Program-made: the position numbers and the translations under genes
Part shown: positions 42,723 through 49,390 of the stretch, one piece after another
How the letters are laid out: every line of letters begins with the position of its first letter
Position numbering within the stretch: position 1 is the first letter of the stretch
Assembly: GCF_022489035.1 (NCBI RefSeq)
Contig: NZ_JAKVTV010000002.1
Coordinates: forward strand, 186,001 to 250,000
Direction: 5' to 3'
Length of the DNA stretch: 64,000 nucleotides
Origin: Christiangramia lutea
Lineage (GTDB): Bacteria; Bacteroidota; Bacteroidia; Flavobacteriales; Flavobacteriaceae
The notes under the pieces: model-generated
The model's input: the letters and a program-made list of their open reading frames with translations, nothing else
Told to the model about the DNA's origin: nothing
Database searches by the model: none

Positions 42723-42746
42723 AACCCTAGCAGAAATGCTGGGGTT
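42723..42746 (+). terminator. Intrinsic terminator of the 42600 micro-ORF
   Basis: AACCCTAGCA and TGCTGGGGTT pair (one G-U) around GAAA, followed by a T-run. It begins six bases after the micro-ORF stop. Confidence 0.88.
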
Positions 42747-42829
42747 TTTTCGTATTGATTAATTCACCGCTGTTGACTAAGTGTTGATAAAAACCTCATT
42801 ACAATAAACTTATGTAGCAAACTAACCTA

Positions 42830-42837
42830 TATATTTG
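42830..42837 (+). promoter_or_regulatory. Candidate -7 box TATATTTG for a structured leader RNA
   Basis: TATATTTG matches TAnnTTTG. Transcription from here would give a leader of about 230 bases before the micro-ORF at 43076. The leader holds a short open frame (ATG about 42863, 18 codons) and several hairpins. Confidence 0.55.
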
Positions 42838-43013
42838 TTTTTGAATTTAAAGGTTCTCTTCTCATGGGAATGGAAGAGAATGTGAAAGAACAAATAGTAG
42901 ATTGTTTAGAACCGACTTAAGAACGTGGGTGAGTTACTGAAGAGTAGGTAACAATAGAACACGGGCTTTTATCTAAATAACCCCCTTATTTTCGCAGAAT
43001 TAAAACCAAATTT

Positions 43014-43075
43014 AATATTAGTTGAATTTTGGTTGTAGTCAGGGGGATACAGCCAATATTAATTAGACTAATATT
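43014..43075 (+). promoter_or_regulatory. Leader stem-loop abutting the start codon of the 43076 micro-ORF
   Basis: Outer arms AATATTAG (43014-43021) and CTAATATT (43068-43075) and inner arms TTGGTTGTA (43029-43037) and TACAGCCAA (43048-43056) form a long stem that ends at the base before ATG 43076. The loop contains GGGGG (43042-43046), and CCCCC at 42981-42985 could pair with it instead. This looks like translational control. Confidence 0.55.
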
Positions 43076-43237
43076 ATGTCTTCTGAGGTTTTAGAAATCA
43101 TCTTAGATAATCCCTGGATAGCTATTATAGCTTTAGGTTTTGCTTTCTTATCTTCCTTTATGGTAAAGTTCGGTGCTCGCTTGGCTGAGATTTTAGGTGA
43201 TTTAATTCAGAAAAAAGTAGAAAAATCAGAAAGCTAA
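43076..43237 (+). CDS. Micro-ORF: 53-residue single-pass membrane protein
   Basis: ATG 43076 opens a 53-residue frame: acidic start (SSEVLEIILDNP), one hydrophobic helix WIAIIALGFAFLSSFMVKFG, then an amphipathic charged helix (LAEILGDLIQKKVEKSES). This is a convincing bitopic membrane peptide. Its start is directly behind a long stem-loop in a leader that begins at a good promoter box about 240 bases upstream. It is larger than typical type I toxins. Function unknown. Confidence 0.6.
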   Translation: MSSEVLEIILDNPWIAIIALGFAFLSSFMVKFGARLAEILGDLIQKKVEKSES

Positions 43238-43282
43238 TTCTTGATCAAATCCCGAGCATCAGCACTTATATATTCTCATAAA

Positions 43283-43441
43283 TTACCAATAGCAGCGGGG
43301 GGTAATTAAAAATATAACGGTTACGGTTAATAAGATTGTGAATAAGTAATTTATATCAATTCTAAATAGGAATGTAATTACATTAAATTGCAATTTATTA
43401 GATGATCTTCTAACCAATTTCATCTGATGCTCAAATATCAT
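43283..43441 (-). CDS. Possible micro-ORF on the minus strand, 52 residues
   Basis: ATG 43441 opens a 52-residue frame with a basic start (KLVRRSSNKLQF) and a hydrophobic helix NYLFTILLTVTVIFLIT near the end. No promoter box or terminator was found, and in such AT-rich DNA a frame of this size can arise by chance, so support is low. Confidence 0.25.
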   Translation of the reverse strand: MIFEHQMKLVRRSSNKLQFNVITFLFRIDINYLFTILLTVTVIFLITPRCYW

Positions 43442-43514
43442 TTATTCAATTATGAAACACCAACTAAGTATGAGTAGAAAAGAGAAAATACCGTAGAACT
43501 TAAATTACCTACAT

Positions 43515-43874
43515 ATGATCAATTGGAAGAGCATTACCCCTGCTACCGAAAAAAAGATGAATGAAATCATTGATGCGATTTCTAAAAATGGTAACTATTA
43601 TCCACCTGATGATAATGTGAATACCCATGCCATAACAACCCTTTTCAAATTAGATGTAGTAGATTATTTTCGATATAGCCCTAACGGTTCTTATCTAATT
43701 ATAAAGGGAACTAAATTTCATGAATTCGTATTCTACCACCCAATTGATTATATAAGGAAGAAACAGTTGAAAGAACATCCTAACTGGATTCAGAAAGGAA
43801 TGAACTTGACGAAGCATTATGGTTGGTTTGTTACTTTAGTTGTGGAAGCCTTTAGGGCATTATTATCAAAATAA
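43515..43874 (+). CDS. Winged-helix-like protein with C-terminal membrane segment
   Basis: A 119-residue protein. Residues 9-75 look like a small winged helix: a helix KKMNEIIDAISKNG, a recognition-like segment NVNTHAITTLFKLDVVDYF, and a beta wing SPNGSYLIIKGTKFHEFV. After a basic linker (IRKKQLKEHP), the C-terminus GWFVTLVVEAFRALL is hydrophobic and would be a tail anchor or amphipathic membrane helix. The same plan recurs in the larger gene at 44378, two genes downstream. Unrecognised family; a membrane-tethered sensor or regulator is a hypothesis. Confidence 0.65.
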   Translation: MINWKSITPATEKKMNEIIDAISKNGNYYPPDDNVNTHAITTLFKLDVVDYFRYSPNGSYLIIKGTKFHEFVFYHPIDYIRKKQLKEHPNWIQKGMNLTKHYGWFVTLVVEAFRALLSK

Positions 43875-43971
43875 TATTTAAACGGCAAATTTGACCTTTA
43901 TAAACTTTAGATCATACTCCAAAAGCTGGGGGTGGGAAATAAATTAAAGTATTAATCGTAAAAATTAGAAC

Positions 43972-44292
43972 ATGACTGAACATGACTTTATCACAAAATT
44001 GAATAATATCCTTCAACAGCAGACGAACCATGCAATGGCATTTAAAGATGTTGTATTTGAACATCGAGAAAATCTTGAAGATAGAACCCATAAAATATAT
44101 GAAAAGGTTTACGAATTTAGAGATAAGGATTTACCAGCTAAAACTACGAACCTAATTATTGATGCTTATTCTGATTTAATAAGTTCATACATGGATTTAT
44201 TTGATAAATCATTATATCATATATCACCAGCTATAGAAAATGTAACTGAGTTTACAGAAGTTCTTACAGAGCGAATGAATGCTTTAAGTTAA
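43972..44292 (+). CDS. Helical hypothetical protein, 106 residues
   Basis: A soluble all-helical protein: TEHDFITKLNNILQQQTNHAM, FKDVVFEHRENLEDRTHKIY, then AKTTNLIIDAYSDLISSYMD and a terminal helix TEFTEVLTERMNAL. No signal peptide, membrane helix or known motif. It lies between the two winged-helix membrane proteins on the same strand with gaps below 100 bases, so all three may be one transcript. It could be a coiled-coil partner of them; nothing more can be said. Confidence 0.6.
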   Translation: MTEHDFITKLNNILQQQTNHAMAFKDVVFEHRENLEDRTHKIYEKVYEFRDKDLPAKTTNLIIDAYSDLISSYMDLFDKSLYHISPAIENVTEFTEVLTERMNALS

Positions 44293-44377
44293 GGTAATTT
44301 CAAATGACTACGCAGTCCGATTAAGCTGGTATTTTTAAATTTGCAAGACCTACGATGAGCGAGGGAAAATATTTTAA

Positions 44378-45181
44378 ATGAATAATATAGATTATAGACA
44401 ACCTTTGATTATTGAAGGAATAATGATTTACGAAATATTAGATCATATTTTTATTGATTTTCTTTCCTTAAGATCAAAATTCCCCTTCCATATTACCAAC
44501 TTTAATAGAGCATTAAATGATCTTATCCAATTGGAACTTGTAGAAAAAGATGATGAAGGGGAAGAGATATTATATAGTTTAACAGAAAATGGTTTTACAG
44601 CTTCTAATTTGGGGTTGGAAGCCTATATGAAGAAGATAATATTTCAAAAAGCTAAAGAATATTTATTTACACTAACTAAGTGCAGCACAAAACTTGAAGT
44701 ACATATTACCAACCAATTAGTAGCTGAAGGAAAACTATATAATAATGGCAAAGGATTTAAACCAGTACCGAATCAATCAGTTGATATTAGAGATTATTTG
44801 AAACCAGATGCCAAATACCTGGATTCTATAATAACTGAAGTTAAATATAAGAACATCACAAATAAATATTTTCAGGAACTTTCAAAGGTGGATTATAAAT
44901 TTAGGAATGGTGTGAAGGAATTGAAGGATGGTAAACTGATTGTTAGTGAAAAGGGTAGGTTTATACTAACAGAAAAGGGTAATGAAGTTTTTGATATCGG
45001 TTATCCAAAATGGAAACATGATCAGGATACCCCAGAACCTAAAGAACCTACTACCAAAAAAGAGATTAAAGAAAATTCAAAAAGTTTAATTAAAGAGATA
45101 AGTGATTGGGCTGAGGATCATAAGGGATTGTTGGTTATTATCGGTTTAATTCTTACAATTATTGGAATATTATTTAGTTAA
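44378..45181 (+). CDS. Tandem winged-helix protein with C-terminal membrane anchor
   Basis: A 267-residue protein. Two winged-helix-like units are visible: residues about 27-75 (RSKFPFHITNFNRALNDLIQ, ending in ILYSLTENGF) and about 160-205 (KVDYKFRNGVKELKDGKLIV, ending in RFILTEKGNEVF); the L-T-x-x-G turn is typical of MarR/PadR-like wings. A Pro/Lys/Glu-rich linker (210-235) leads to one C-terminal membrane helix GLLVIIGLILTIIGILF. The protein would therefore sit on the cytoplasmic face of the membrane. Known families with a wing and a tail anchor are rare; I recognise no specific one. Confidence 0.7.
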   Translation: MNNIDYRQPLIIEGIMIYEILDHIFIDFLSLRSKFPFHITNFNRALNDLIQLELVEKDDEGEEILYSLTENGFTASNLGLEAYMKKIIFQKAKEYLFTLTKCSTKLEVHITNQLVAEGKLYNNGKGFKPVPNQSVDIRDYLKPDAKYLDSIITEVKYKNITNKYFQELSKVDYKFRNGVKELKDGKLIVSEKGRFILTEKGNEVFDIGYPKWKHDQDTPEPKEPTTKKEIKENSKSLIKEISDWAEDHKGLLVIIGLILTIIGILFS

Positions 45182-45198
45182 AATAATGAAAATAAGAC

Positions 45199-45229
45199 TA
45201 TAAGCTTACAATCGACCTATATAAGCTTA
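45199..45229. repeat. Paired TATAAGCTTA sites two helical turns apart
   Basis: Two identical decamers containing the palindrome TAAGCTTA, spaced 21 bp start to start. They may be subsites of a resolvase crossover or operator region for the recombinase encoded downstream. Confidence 0.45.
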
Positions 45230-45437
45230 TATCCTTTTGTTTGGATTTCTTCCTTTTGTGATCAGGACCCCCAGATACCGTTAATCTGTTAATTTCCCAT
45301 TCCCACCCAACATTCAGTAGCTCATAAATTTGTGATCTGTATTAAAAATAGGGCATGGCCTAACCGTTATATAGTTTTGTATTTACTACAAACATAATTA
45401 GTGATTCAACATAGTGCTAAATAAACCCACCCTAAAA

Positions 45438-45468
45438 TTGTTACAATTGTAATAATGTTTTATATTTG
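45438..45468 (+). promoter_or_regulatory. Promoter of the serine recombinase with internal palindrome
   Basis: TTG (45438-45440), 20 bases, TATATTTG (45461-45468). The spacer contains TTACAATTGTAA (45441-45452), a 12-bp perfect palindrome where a bound regulator would block RNA polymerase. The recombinase ATG follows at 45506. Confidence 0.65.
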
Positions 45469-45505
45469 AAGTAGTCAAATAATCATTATTTAAATCACTT
45501 ATCCA

Positions 45506-46102
45506 ATGAAAGCAAGATACATTAGAATCTCAACCCCAAACCAAAAACACCAACGCCAATTGGCAGAACAGCATAAAGATGAACAGGTGTATTTAGACGT
45601 TTGCAGTGGTTCAATTCCCTTCAATGAGAGAGAGCAAGGGAAAGGTCTATTGGGTGCAATAGATCAAGGGGAAATAAGTTATTTAAGTGTGCATGCAGTG
45701 GATCGATTGGGTAGGAATTTATTAGATATATTAACCACACTTCAATTACTGGATAAGGCTGGGGTAGTAGTGAAGGTCGATAACCTGGGGATAGAAAGCA
45801 GGATTAAAAATAAATCTAATCCAGCATTTAAATTGATCATATCGGTACTGGCCAATATTTCAGAAATGGAACGTGAAACAATGTTGGAAAGACAACGTGA
45901 GGGGATTGCCATTGCAAAAGCTAAGGGGACATATAAGGGGCGTGAAAAAGGCAGTACTGAAAGTATAGCTGATTTTCTATCTAAATATCCCCAAGTGGTT
46001 AAAGAATTGAAATTAGGTGATAACAGTTTACGCAAGATCGCAAAGCTTTGTGATGTATCACTAGGAACCGTACAGAAGGTGAAGGGGTACATTGAAAATT
46101 AA
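45506..46102 (+). CDS. Serine recombinase, resolvase/invertase family
   Basis: A 198-residue small serine recombinase. The catalytic serine is Ser9 in RYIRISTPNQKHQRQL; the DRLGRNLLDIL arginines are present near residue 70; the long E-helix region is ISEMERETMLERQREGIAIAKAKGTYKGR; and the C-terminal helix-turn-helix is SLRKIAKLCDVSLGTVQKV. This is the standard 180-200-residue resolvase or invertase form, not the large integrase type. Its own promoter carries a palindrome, suggesting autorepression. It may resolve multimers or invert a segment of the element; no invertible segment flanked by hix-like sites was identified. Confidence 0.92.
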   Translation: MKARYIRISTPNQKHQRQLAEQHKDEQVYLDVCSGSIPFNEREQGKGLLGAIDQGEISYLSVHAVDRLGRNLLDILTTLQLLDKAGVVVKVDNLGIESRIKNKSNPAFKLIISVLANISEMERETMLERQREGIAIAKAKGTYKGREKGSTESIADFLSKYPQVVKELKLGDNSLRKIAKLCDVSLGTVQKVKGYIEN

Positions 46103-46116
46103 AAGGGAACCAATAA

Positions 46117-46230
46117 TTAATATTGCTCATAGAAGTTTTTAGCAGCCTTTTTCAAATCTTCAATTTTGTTGGTGTCAATATTACCACCCTCAGTTATTAC
46201 AATAGCGATTGCAGAATTTAAATTTTTCAG
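46117..46230 (-). pseudogene. Remnant of a small coding sequence
   Basis: A minus-strand frame of 37 codons without ATG start reads LKNLNSAIAIVITEGGNIDT, continues KIEDLKKAAKNFYEQ and ends at TAA. It is preceded in frame by TAA. The composition is clearly protein-like, so it appears to be the 3' end of a gene that lost its start, or a gene with an unusual CTG or TTG start. No family is recognised. Confidence 0.35.
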
Positions 46231-46290
46231 GCAATTTTAGGATGGCTAAAAAAGAAATCCAATTCACCCAGAATAGTTAGATTGACTAAA

Positions 46291-46704
46291 TTAATCTATA
46301 TGAAACCTTGTAATTAAAGGTTCTTTTCCTTGATCATTTGTAATAGTCCTGGATATTACATCTATTTTACCTTCATCATTTTCTAGAAAATTCCATTGAG
46401 CATTCACCCGAACACCCTCAAATATCAAGTAGGTTTTACACGATGCCACCAATTTGGATCTACCCAATTGAAGTTTGAACTTATTATCTGCCAAAGACCA
46501 AATTTCGGTATCAGTATCACCTTCAGGTCTAAATGTTCGCAATAGTAACCTATCTTCAAACAAAATGATTTCTCTCTTTATATGTTTAAAAACTTCACCA
46601 TCAGCAGGAGTGGTAACATATTCAGTAATGGGTGAGTGGAATACCTTTTCCTGGCCATGTAAAATTCCCCCCAATAAAAAAACCAATAATAGTAACCGTT
46701 TCAT
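46291..46704 (-). CDS. Secreted hypothetical protein of the element
   Basis: A 137-residue protein when started at ATG 46704, where a clean signal peptide begins (MKRLLLLVFLLGGILHGQ); the longer frame from 46785 overlaps the upstream gene. The mature part has HSPITEYVTTPADGEVFKHI and looks beta-rich, with ILFEDRLLLRTF and VRVNAQWNFLENDEGKIDVI. It would be periplasmic or exported. Being cargo of a mobile element between a recombinase and an integrase, it may be an exported effector or immunity protein; there is no direct evidence. Confidence 0.65.
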   Translation of the reverse strand: MKRLLLLVFLLGGILHGQEKVFHSPITEYVTTPADGEVFKHIKREIILFEDRLLLRTFRPEGDTDTEIWSLADNKFKLQLGRSKLVASCKTYLIFEGVRVNAQWNFLENDEGKIDVISRTITNDQGKEPLITRFHID

Positions 46705-46714
46705 GATTATTAAA

Positions 46715-47161
46715 CTACATGAATTTTTCAAAATCATAGAGGTGAAATTTATCTTCCCGTATATGTAATTTGTCAGTTCCATCAATGCCTAAATAACAAC
46801 CTCCTTGCCTGTAATCATATTTGATAATATGACCTTCCTTTTTGATCTCGAGGTTTTGAAAAATATATTGAACCTTGCCAAAGTCTAATTGTAAGCTTAA
46901 AAGAAAATTAGAGATATCATTATTAATTACTTCTTTCCAGGTTGCATAATGACCACTATGCCTTAAGCGTTTTCCATAATATTTTCCTTCAATATCTTTG
47001 ACAACAACCCATACATTTAAGGATATAATATCAACATCCTTTTCAAACCTTTTAGCCATGAAATAGTAGTCCACCCAAATCTTAGATTGAATTTCTTTGG
47101 GGATCATTTCTCTATCCTTTTTTGTGGTAGTTGGTCCTGAATATTCATTTAATTCTTTCAT
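46715..47161 (-). CDS. Hypothetical soluble protein of the element
   Basis: A 148-residue protein without signal or membrane segment. The first half is charged (TTTKKDREMIPKEIQSKIWVD) and the second half beta-rich with aromatic residues (VQYIFQNLEIKKEGHIIKY, CYLGIDGTDKLHIREDKFHL). It lies ten bases upstream of the secreted protein gene on the same strand, so both form a small operon behind the integrase gene. No family is recognised; a cytoplasmic partner of the secreted protein is conceivable. Confidence 0.6.
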   Translation of the reverse strand: MKELNEYSGPTTTKKDREMIPKEIQSKIWVDYYFMAKRFEKDVDIISLNVWVVVKDIEGKYYGKRLRHSGHYATWKEVINNDISNFLLSLQLDFGKVQYIFQNLEIKKEGHIIKYDYRQGGCYLGIDGTDKLHIREDKFHLYDFEKFM

Positions 47162-47206
47162 GAAATAGGAAAAATTCCAAGCAAAAATAGGAAATAATCC
47201 ATTATT

Positions 47207-48751
47207 TTAATTGATTAAGTTGGATAATCCTTCTGATATTTCATCATTCTTTCTGCTGAACCTACCTCTATACTTTTCGGTTGTGGACAACCACTTATGG
47301 GTAAGGTATTCACCAGCTTGGTGTGCGGTCATACCTTCATCAAACATCATTTGGGATGCGGTATGTCTTGTTATGTGAGAGCTTATTTTTCTATCTACAC
47401 CAGCTTTTTTGGCAATGCGATCAATGTAATCCGAATAGCTATTTATGTTTGATCTCATGGTTTTTAAATCTTTATTTGTCCATTGCTCAGGTGACCTTTC
47501 ACCCCAACAGGATTCATTACCCCAATCCCAAATGTATTCATCTGGATGATTTTTTATAACACCTCGTAAAATATCTTCGACATAGCCTTGTTTCTGTTTG
47601 AATAAGCTTTCAATCTTCTTTTCAAGCTTTTTCAATTTCTTATGAATTGGATGAAATTTTTGATTTGTAATATCTTCTAATGAATATCCTTTTTTCAATA
47701 GATCAATTAAAACATCATTAGGTATTTTATTAACTGGTGGAATACTTTTCTGGGTTCTTTCATACTCCTGTTGGTTATATTCGATTTGCTTATCAAATTC
47801 CCCTAATTTTTGTGTGGTATGGGTAACATATTTGTCCAATTGATTAGCCAATAATAGAATAATAGATGGGGGTAGAGGTCTGTTTATATGATTTTTACCC
47901 TTGGAGGTAAAAAAATCAACATTGATATGATCATCATAGGTAACAAGATTAGACCACTTCAATAACATAATATCCCTTACTCTAAAGGCCCCCCAGAACT
48001 GGAATTTGGACATATTATGGCATAACTTATACTTATGAGGTTTGCGTACATTTTCTGGTAATACAGCCTTTACATAGCATTCAAATTCTTTCTTGGTAAA
48101 GGATTTTGGAGTGGTTGCCGATATTTCCTTATCGTATTTAAATCTATGGAAAGGGTTCTTTTGATGCCCTTTCAAATCAAATGAACAATCAGGATTTTCC
48201 AGGGCATCATTATACATAGCCTGAATGCTTTCAATATATTTCTTAGCGGATGAAGCTTTCAGGTTTGAATTACGCATCCATCTATAGAAGTCATTCATTA
48301 ATGTTCTGGTGATATCACCAAATTGAAGACCAATTAACCCATGAATTTCCAAGAACTTCTTAAGTTTCTTAATAGCATATTGATCATTCACTTTAGTATC
48401 TATATTTCCCCTTCCTTTCATACGCTTTTCAGCATAGTTAAAGAAACTGAGTTTACCACCCGTGATCTTCTTTTCTTTCTGTTGGGTAATTTCTTTTGTG
48501 GTGAATCCTTTTAATTCAGCTTCAATCTGAATCATCAGATCATGAATCTTCTGATTGATTCGTCTGTAATCAGGTTCGGTGGTTTTTACCCAATTCTTTT
48601 TATCACTGGTTCCTTTTTTATTCCAATTTTGTTTCTTTATTTTTACACCCACTGATGGACGTGCTATGGGGTATTTACCACCATCATGAACATTGATAAA
48701 AATATAGAGGTGATCTTTACCTGCACTTCTGGTTTTTGGTGTAATCTCCAT
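47207..48751 (-). CDS. Tyrosine recombinase (phage-integrase family), integrase of the element
   Basis: A 514-residue tyrosine recombinase. N-terminal arm-binding-like part (1-75), SAM-like core-binding domain (about 90-205) and catalytic domain (about 220-514). Catalytic residues: Arg257 in GAFRVRDIMLLKW, a beta-hairpin Lys near TSKGKNH, His459 and Arg462 in SSHITRHTAS, a His in LTHKWLSTTEKY and the nucleophile Tyr494. Between the first Arg and the HxxR box there is a long charged, coiled-coil-like insertion (about residues 300-390). The gene reads inward from attR, 128 bases away, and surely encodes the element's integrase. Confidence 0.93.
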   Translation of the reverse strand: MEITPKTRSAGKDHLYIFINVHDGGKYPIARPSVGVKIKKQNWNKKGTSDKKNWVKTTEPDYRRINQKIHDLMIQIEAELKGFTTKEITQQKEKKITGGKLSFFNYAEKRMKGRGNIDTKVNDQYAIKKLKKFLEIHGLIGLQFGDITRTLMNDFYRWMRNSNLKASSAKKYIESIQAMYNDALENPDCSFDLKGHQKNPFHRFKYDKEISATTPKSFTKKEFECYVKAVLPENVRKPHKYKLCHNMSKFQFWGAFRVRDIMLLKWSNLVTYDDHINVDFFTSKGKNHINRPLPPSIILLLANQLDKYVTHTTQKLGEFDKQIEYNQQEYERTQKSIPPVNKIPNDVLIDLLKKGYSLEDITNQKFHPIHKKLKKLEKKIESLFKQKQGYVEDILRGVIKNHPDEYIWDWGNESCWGERSPEQWTNKDLKTMRSNINSYSDYIDRIAKKAGVDRKISSHITRHTASQMMFDEGMTAHQAGEYLTHKWLSTTEKYRGRFSRKNDEISEGLSNLIN

Positions 48752-48878
48752 CAGATAATTAAATTAATTAAAGAAAAATGTGTGTGTTTGTGTGTGGGTT
48801 AAAGGTAATTTATTGATGGCTACCGCACAAATTAATATTTTAAAGTACTGAAATTAAAGGAGTTTTTGAATAAATTCT
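48752..48878. promoter_or_regulatory. Right-end control region of the element with arm-like sites
   Basis: Contains the decamer TGTGTGGGTT (48791-48800), CCGCACAAA (48823-48831, inverse of the left TTTGTGCGG), and on the minus strand a near-consensus integrase promoter TTTG, 20 bases, TACCTTTA. Recombinase arm sites overlapping the integrase promoter would allow autoregulation. Confidence 0.5.
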
Positions 48879-48895
48879 TTTGTGCAGCGAAATTA
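48879..48895. repeat. attR core, 17-bp direct repeat
   Basis: TTTGTGCAGCGAAATTA, identical to the copy at 38465-38481. Upstream of it the sequence is TAAATTCTTTTG, so the TA of the TAnnTTTG box present at the left end is not rebuilt here. Confidence 0.85.
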
Positions 48896-48984
48896 AAGTT
48901 TCCGCAGCTTAAAACCATAAAATTTCCTAAAAGCTACCGGTCTTTTTTCGTTCAGTTTTTAAATTTACAAATAAAAGAACAGCT

Positions 48985-49335
48985 ATGGCAATTGTAATAA
49001 CCGATGAATGCATAAACTGCGGGGCCTGCGAACCGGAGTGTCCCAATACCGCAATTTATGAAGGTGCAGACGACTGGAGGTATGCCGATGGTACCGACCT
49101 TGAGGGAGAAGTAGTCCTCCCGAATGGTATAGAAGCCGACGCAAACGAAGCTCAGGAACCTATTAGTGATGAAATTTATTATATAGTACCAGACAAATGT
49201 ACAGAGTGTAAAGGTTTTCATGAAGAGCCTCAATGCGCCGCAGTCTGTCCTGTAGATTGTTGTGTTCCAGATGATGATCACGTTGAGAGCGATGAAGAGC
49301 TACTGACAAAACAACGCTTTATGCACGAGGAGTAG
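48985..49335 (+). CDS. Dicluster 4Fe-4S ferredoxin
   Basis: A 116-residue ferredoxin. The first cluster motif is [12 protein letters not shown] and the second, with an insertion between cysteines, is [22 protein letters not shown]. This spacing marks the Alvin/clostridial-like bacterial 8Fe-8S group. It carries electrons in the cytoplasm; the partner enzyme is unknown. Its conserved partner in Bacteroidota, acyl-CoA reductase, is now 10 kb away because of the integrated element, and its promoter appears to be disrupted. A weak TAAATTTA box at 48960-48967 could still drive it. Confidence 0.93.
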   Translation: MAIVITDECINCGACEPECPNTAIYEGADDWRYADGTDLEGEVVLPNGIEADANEAQEPISDEIYYIVPDKCTECKGFHEEPQCAAVCPVDCCVPDDDHVESDEELLTKQRFMHEE

Positions 49336-49357
49336 AAATAATATTTTATAAATAAAT

Positions 49358-49384
49358 AAATCCCGCTAAGTTTTAGCGGGATTT
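49358..49384. terminator. Bidirectional terminator between convergent genes
   Basis: AAATCCCGCTAA and TTAGCGGGATTT pair around three bases, between the ferredoxin gene and the AraC-type regulator gene. Confidence 0.85.
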
Positions 49385-49390
49385 TGTATT

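Larger units (their letters stand above)
45182..45505. other. Control region upstream of the serine recombinase
   Basis: No gene. It holds two TATAAGCTTA copies (45199-45208 and 45220-45229) with centres 21 bp apart, the perfect palindrome TTACAATTGTAA (45441-45452), and a promoter at 45438-45468. The rest shows no obvious structure. Confidence 0.6.
38465..48895. mobile_element. Integrated element of about 10.4 kb (tyrosine-recombinase type)
   Basis: Bounded by the 17-bp repeats and visibly more AT-rich than the flanks. It contains a tyrosine recombinase reading inward from the right end, a serine recombinase, a winged-helix protein with iteron-like repeats, two secreted or soluble proteins of unknown function, and a block of micro-ORFs with two membrane-anchored winged-helix proteins. 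Repeated TGTGTGGGTT motifs near both ends look like arm-type recombinase sites. No relaxase, coupling protein, type IV secretion, portal, terminase or capsid gene is visible, so it is either passive or helped in trans. It separates two genes that are normally divergent neighbours. Confidence 0.85.

Noticed and set aside
38465-48895. Prophage or conjugative element
   Set aside because: No capsid, portal, terminase, lysis, relaxase or type IV secretion gene could be recognised, so a more specific class is not claimed.
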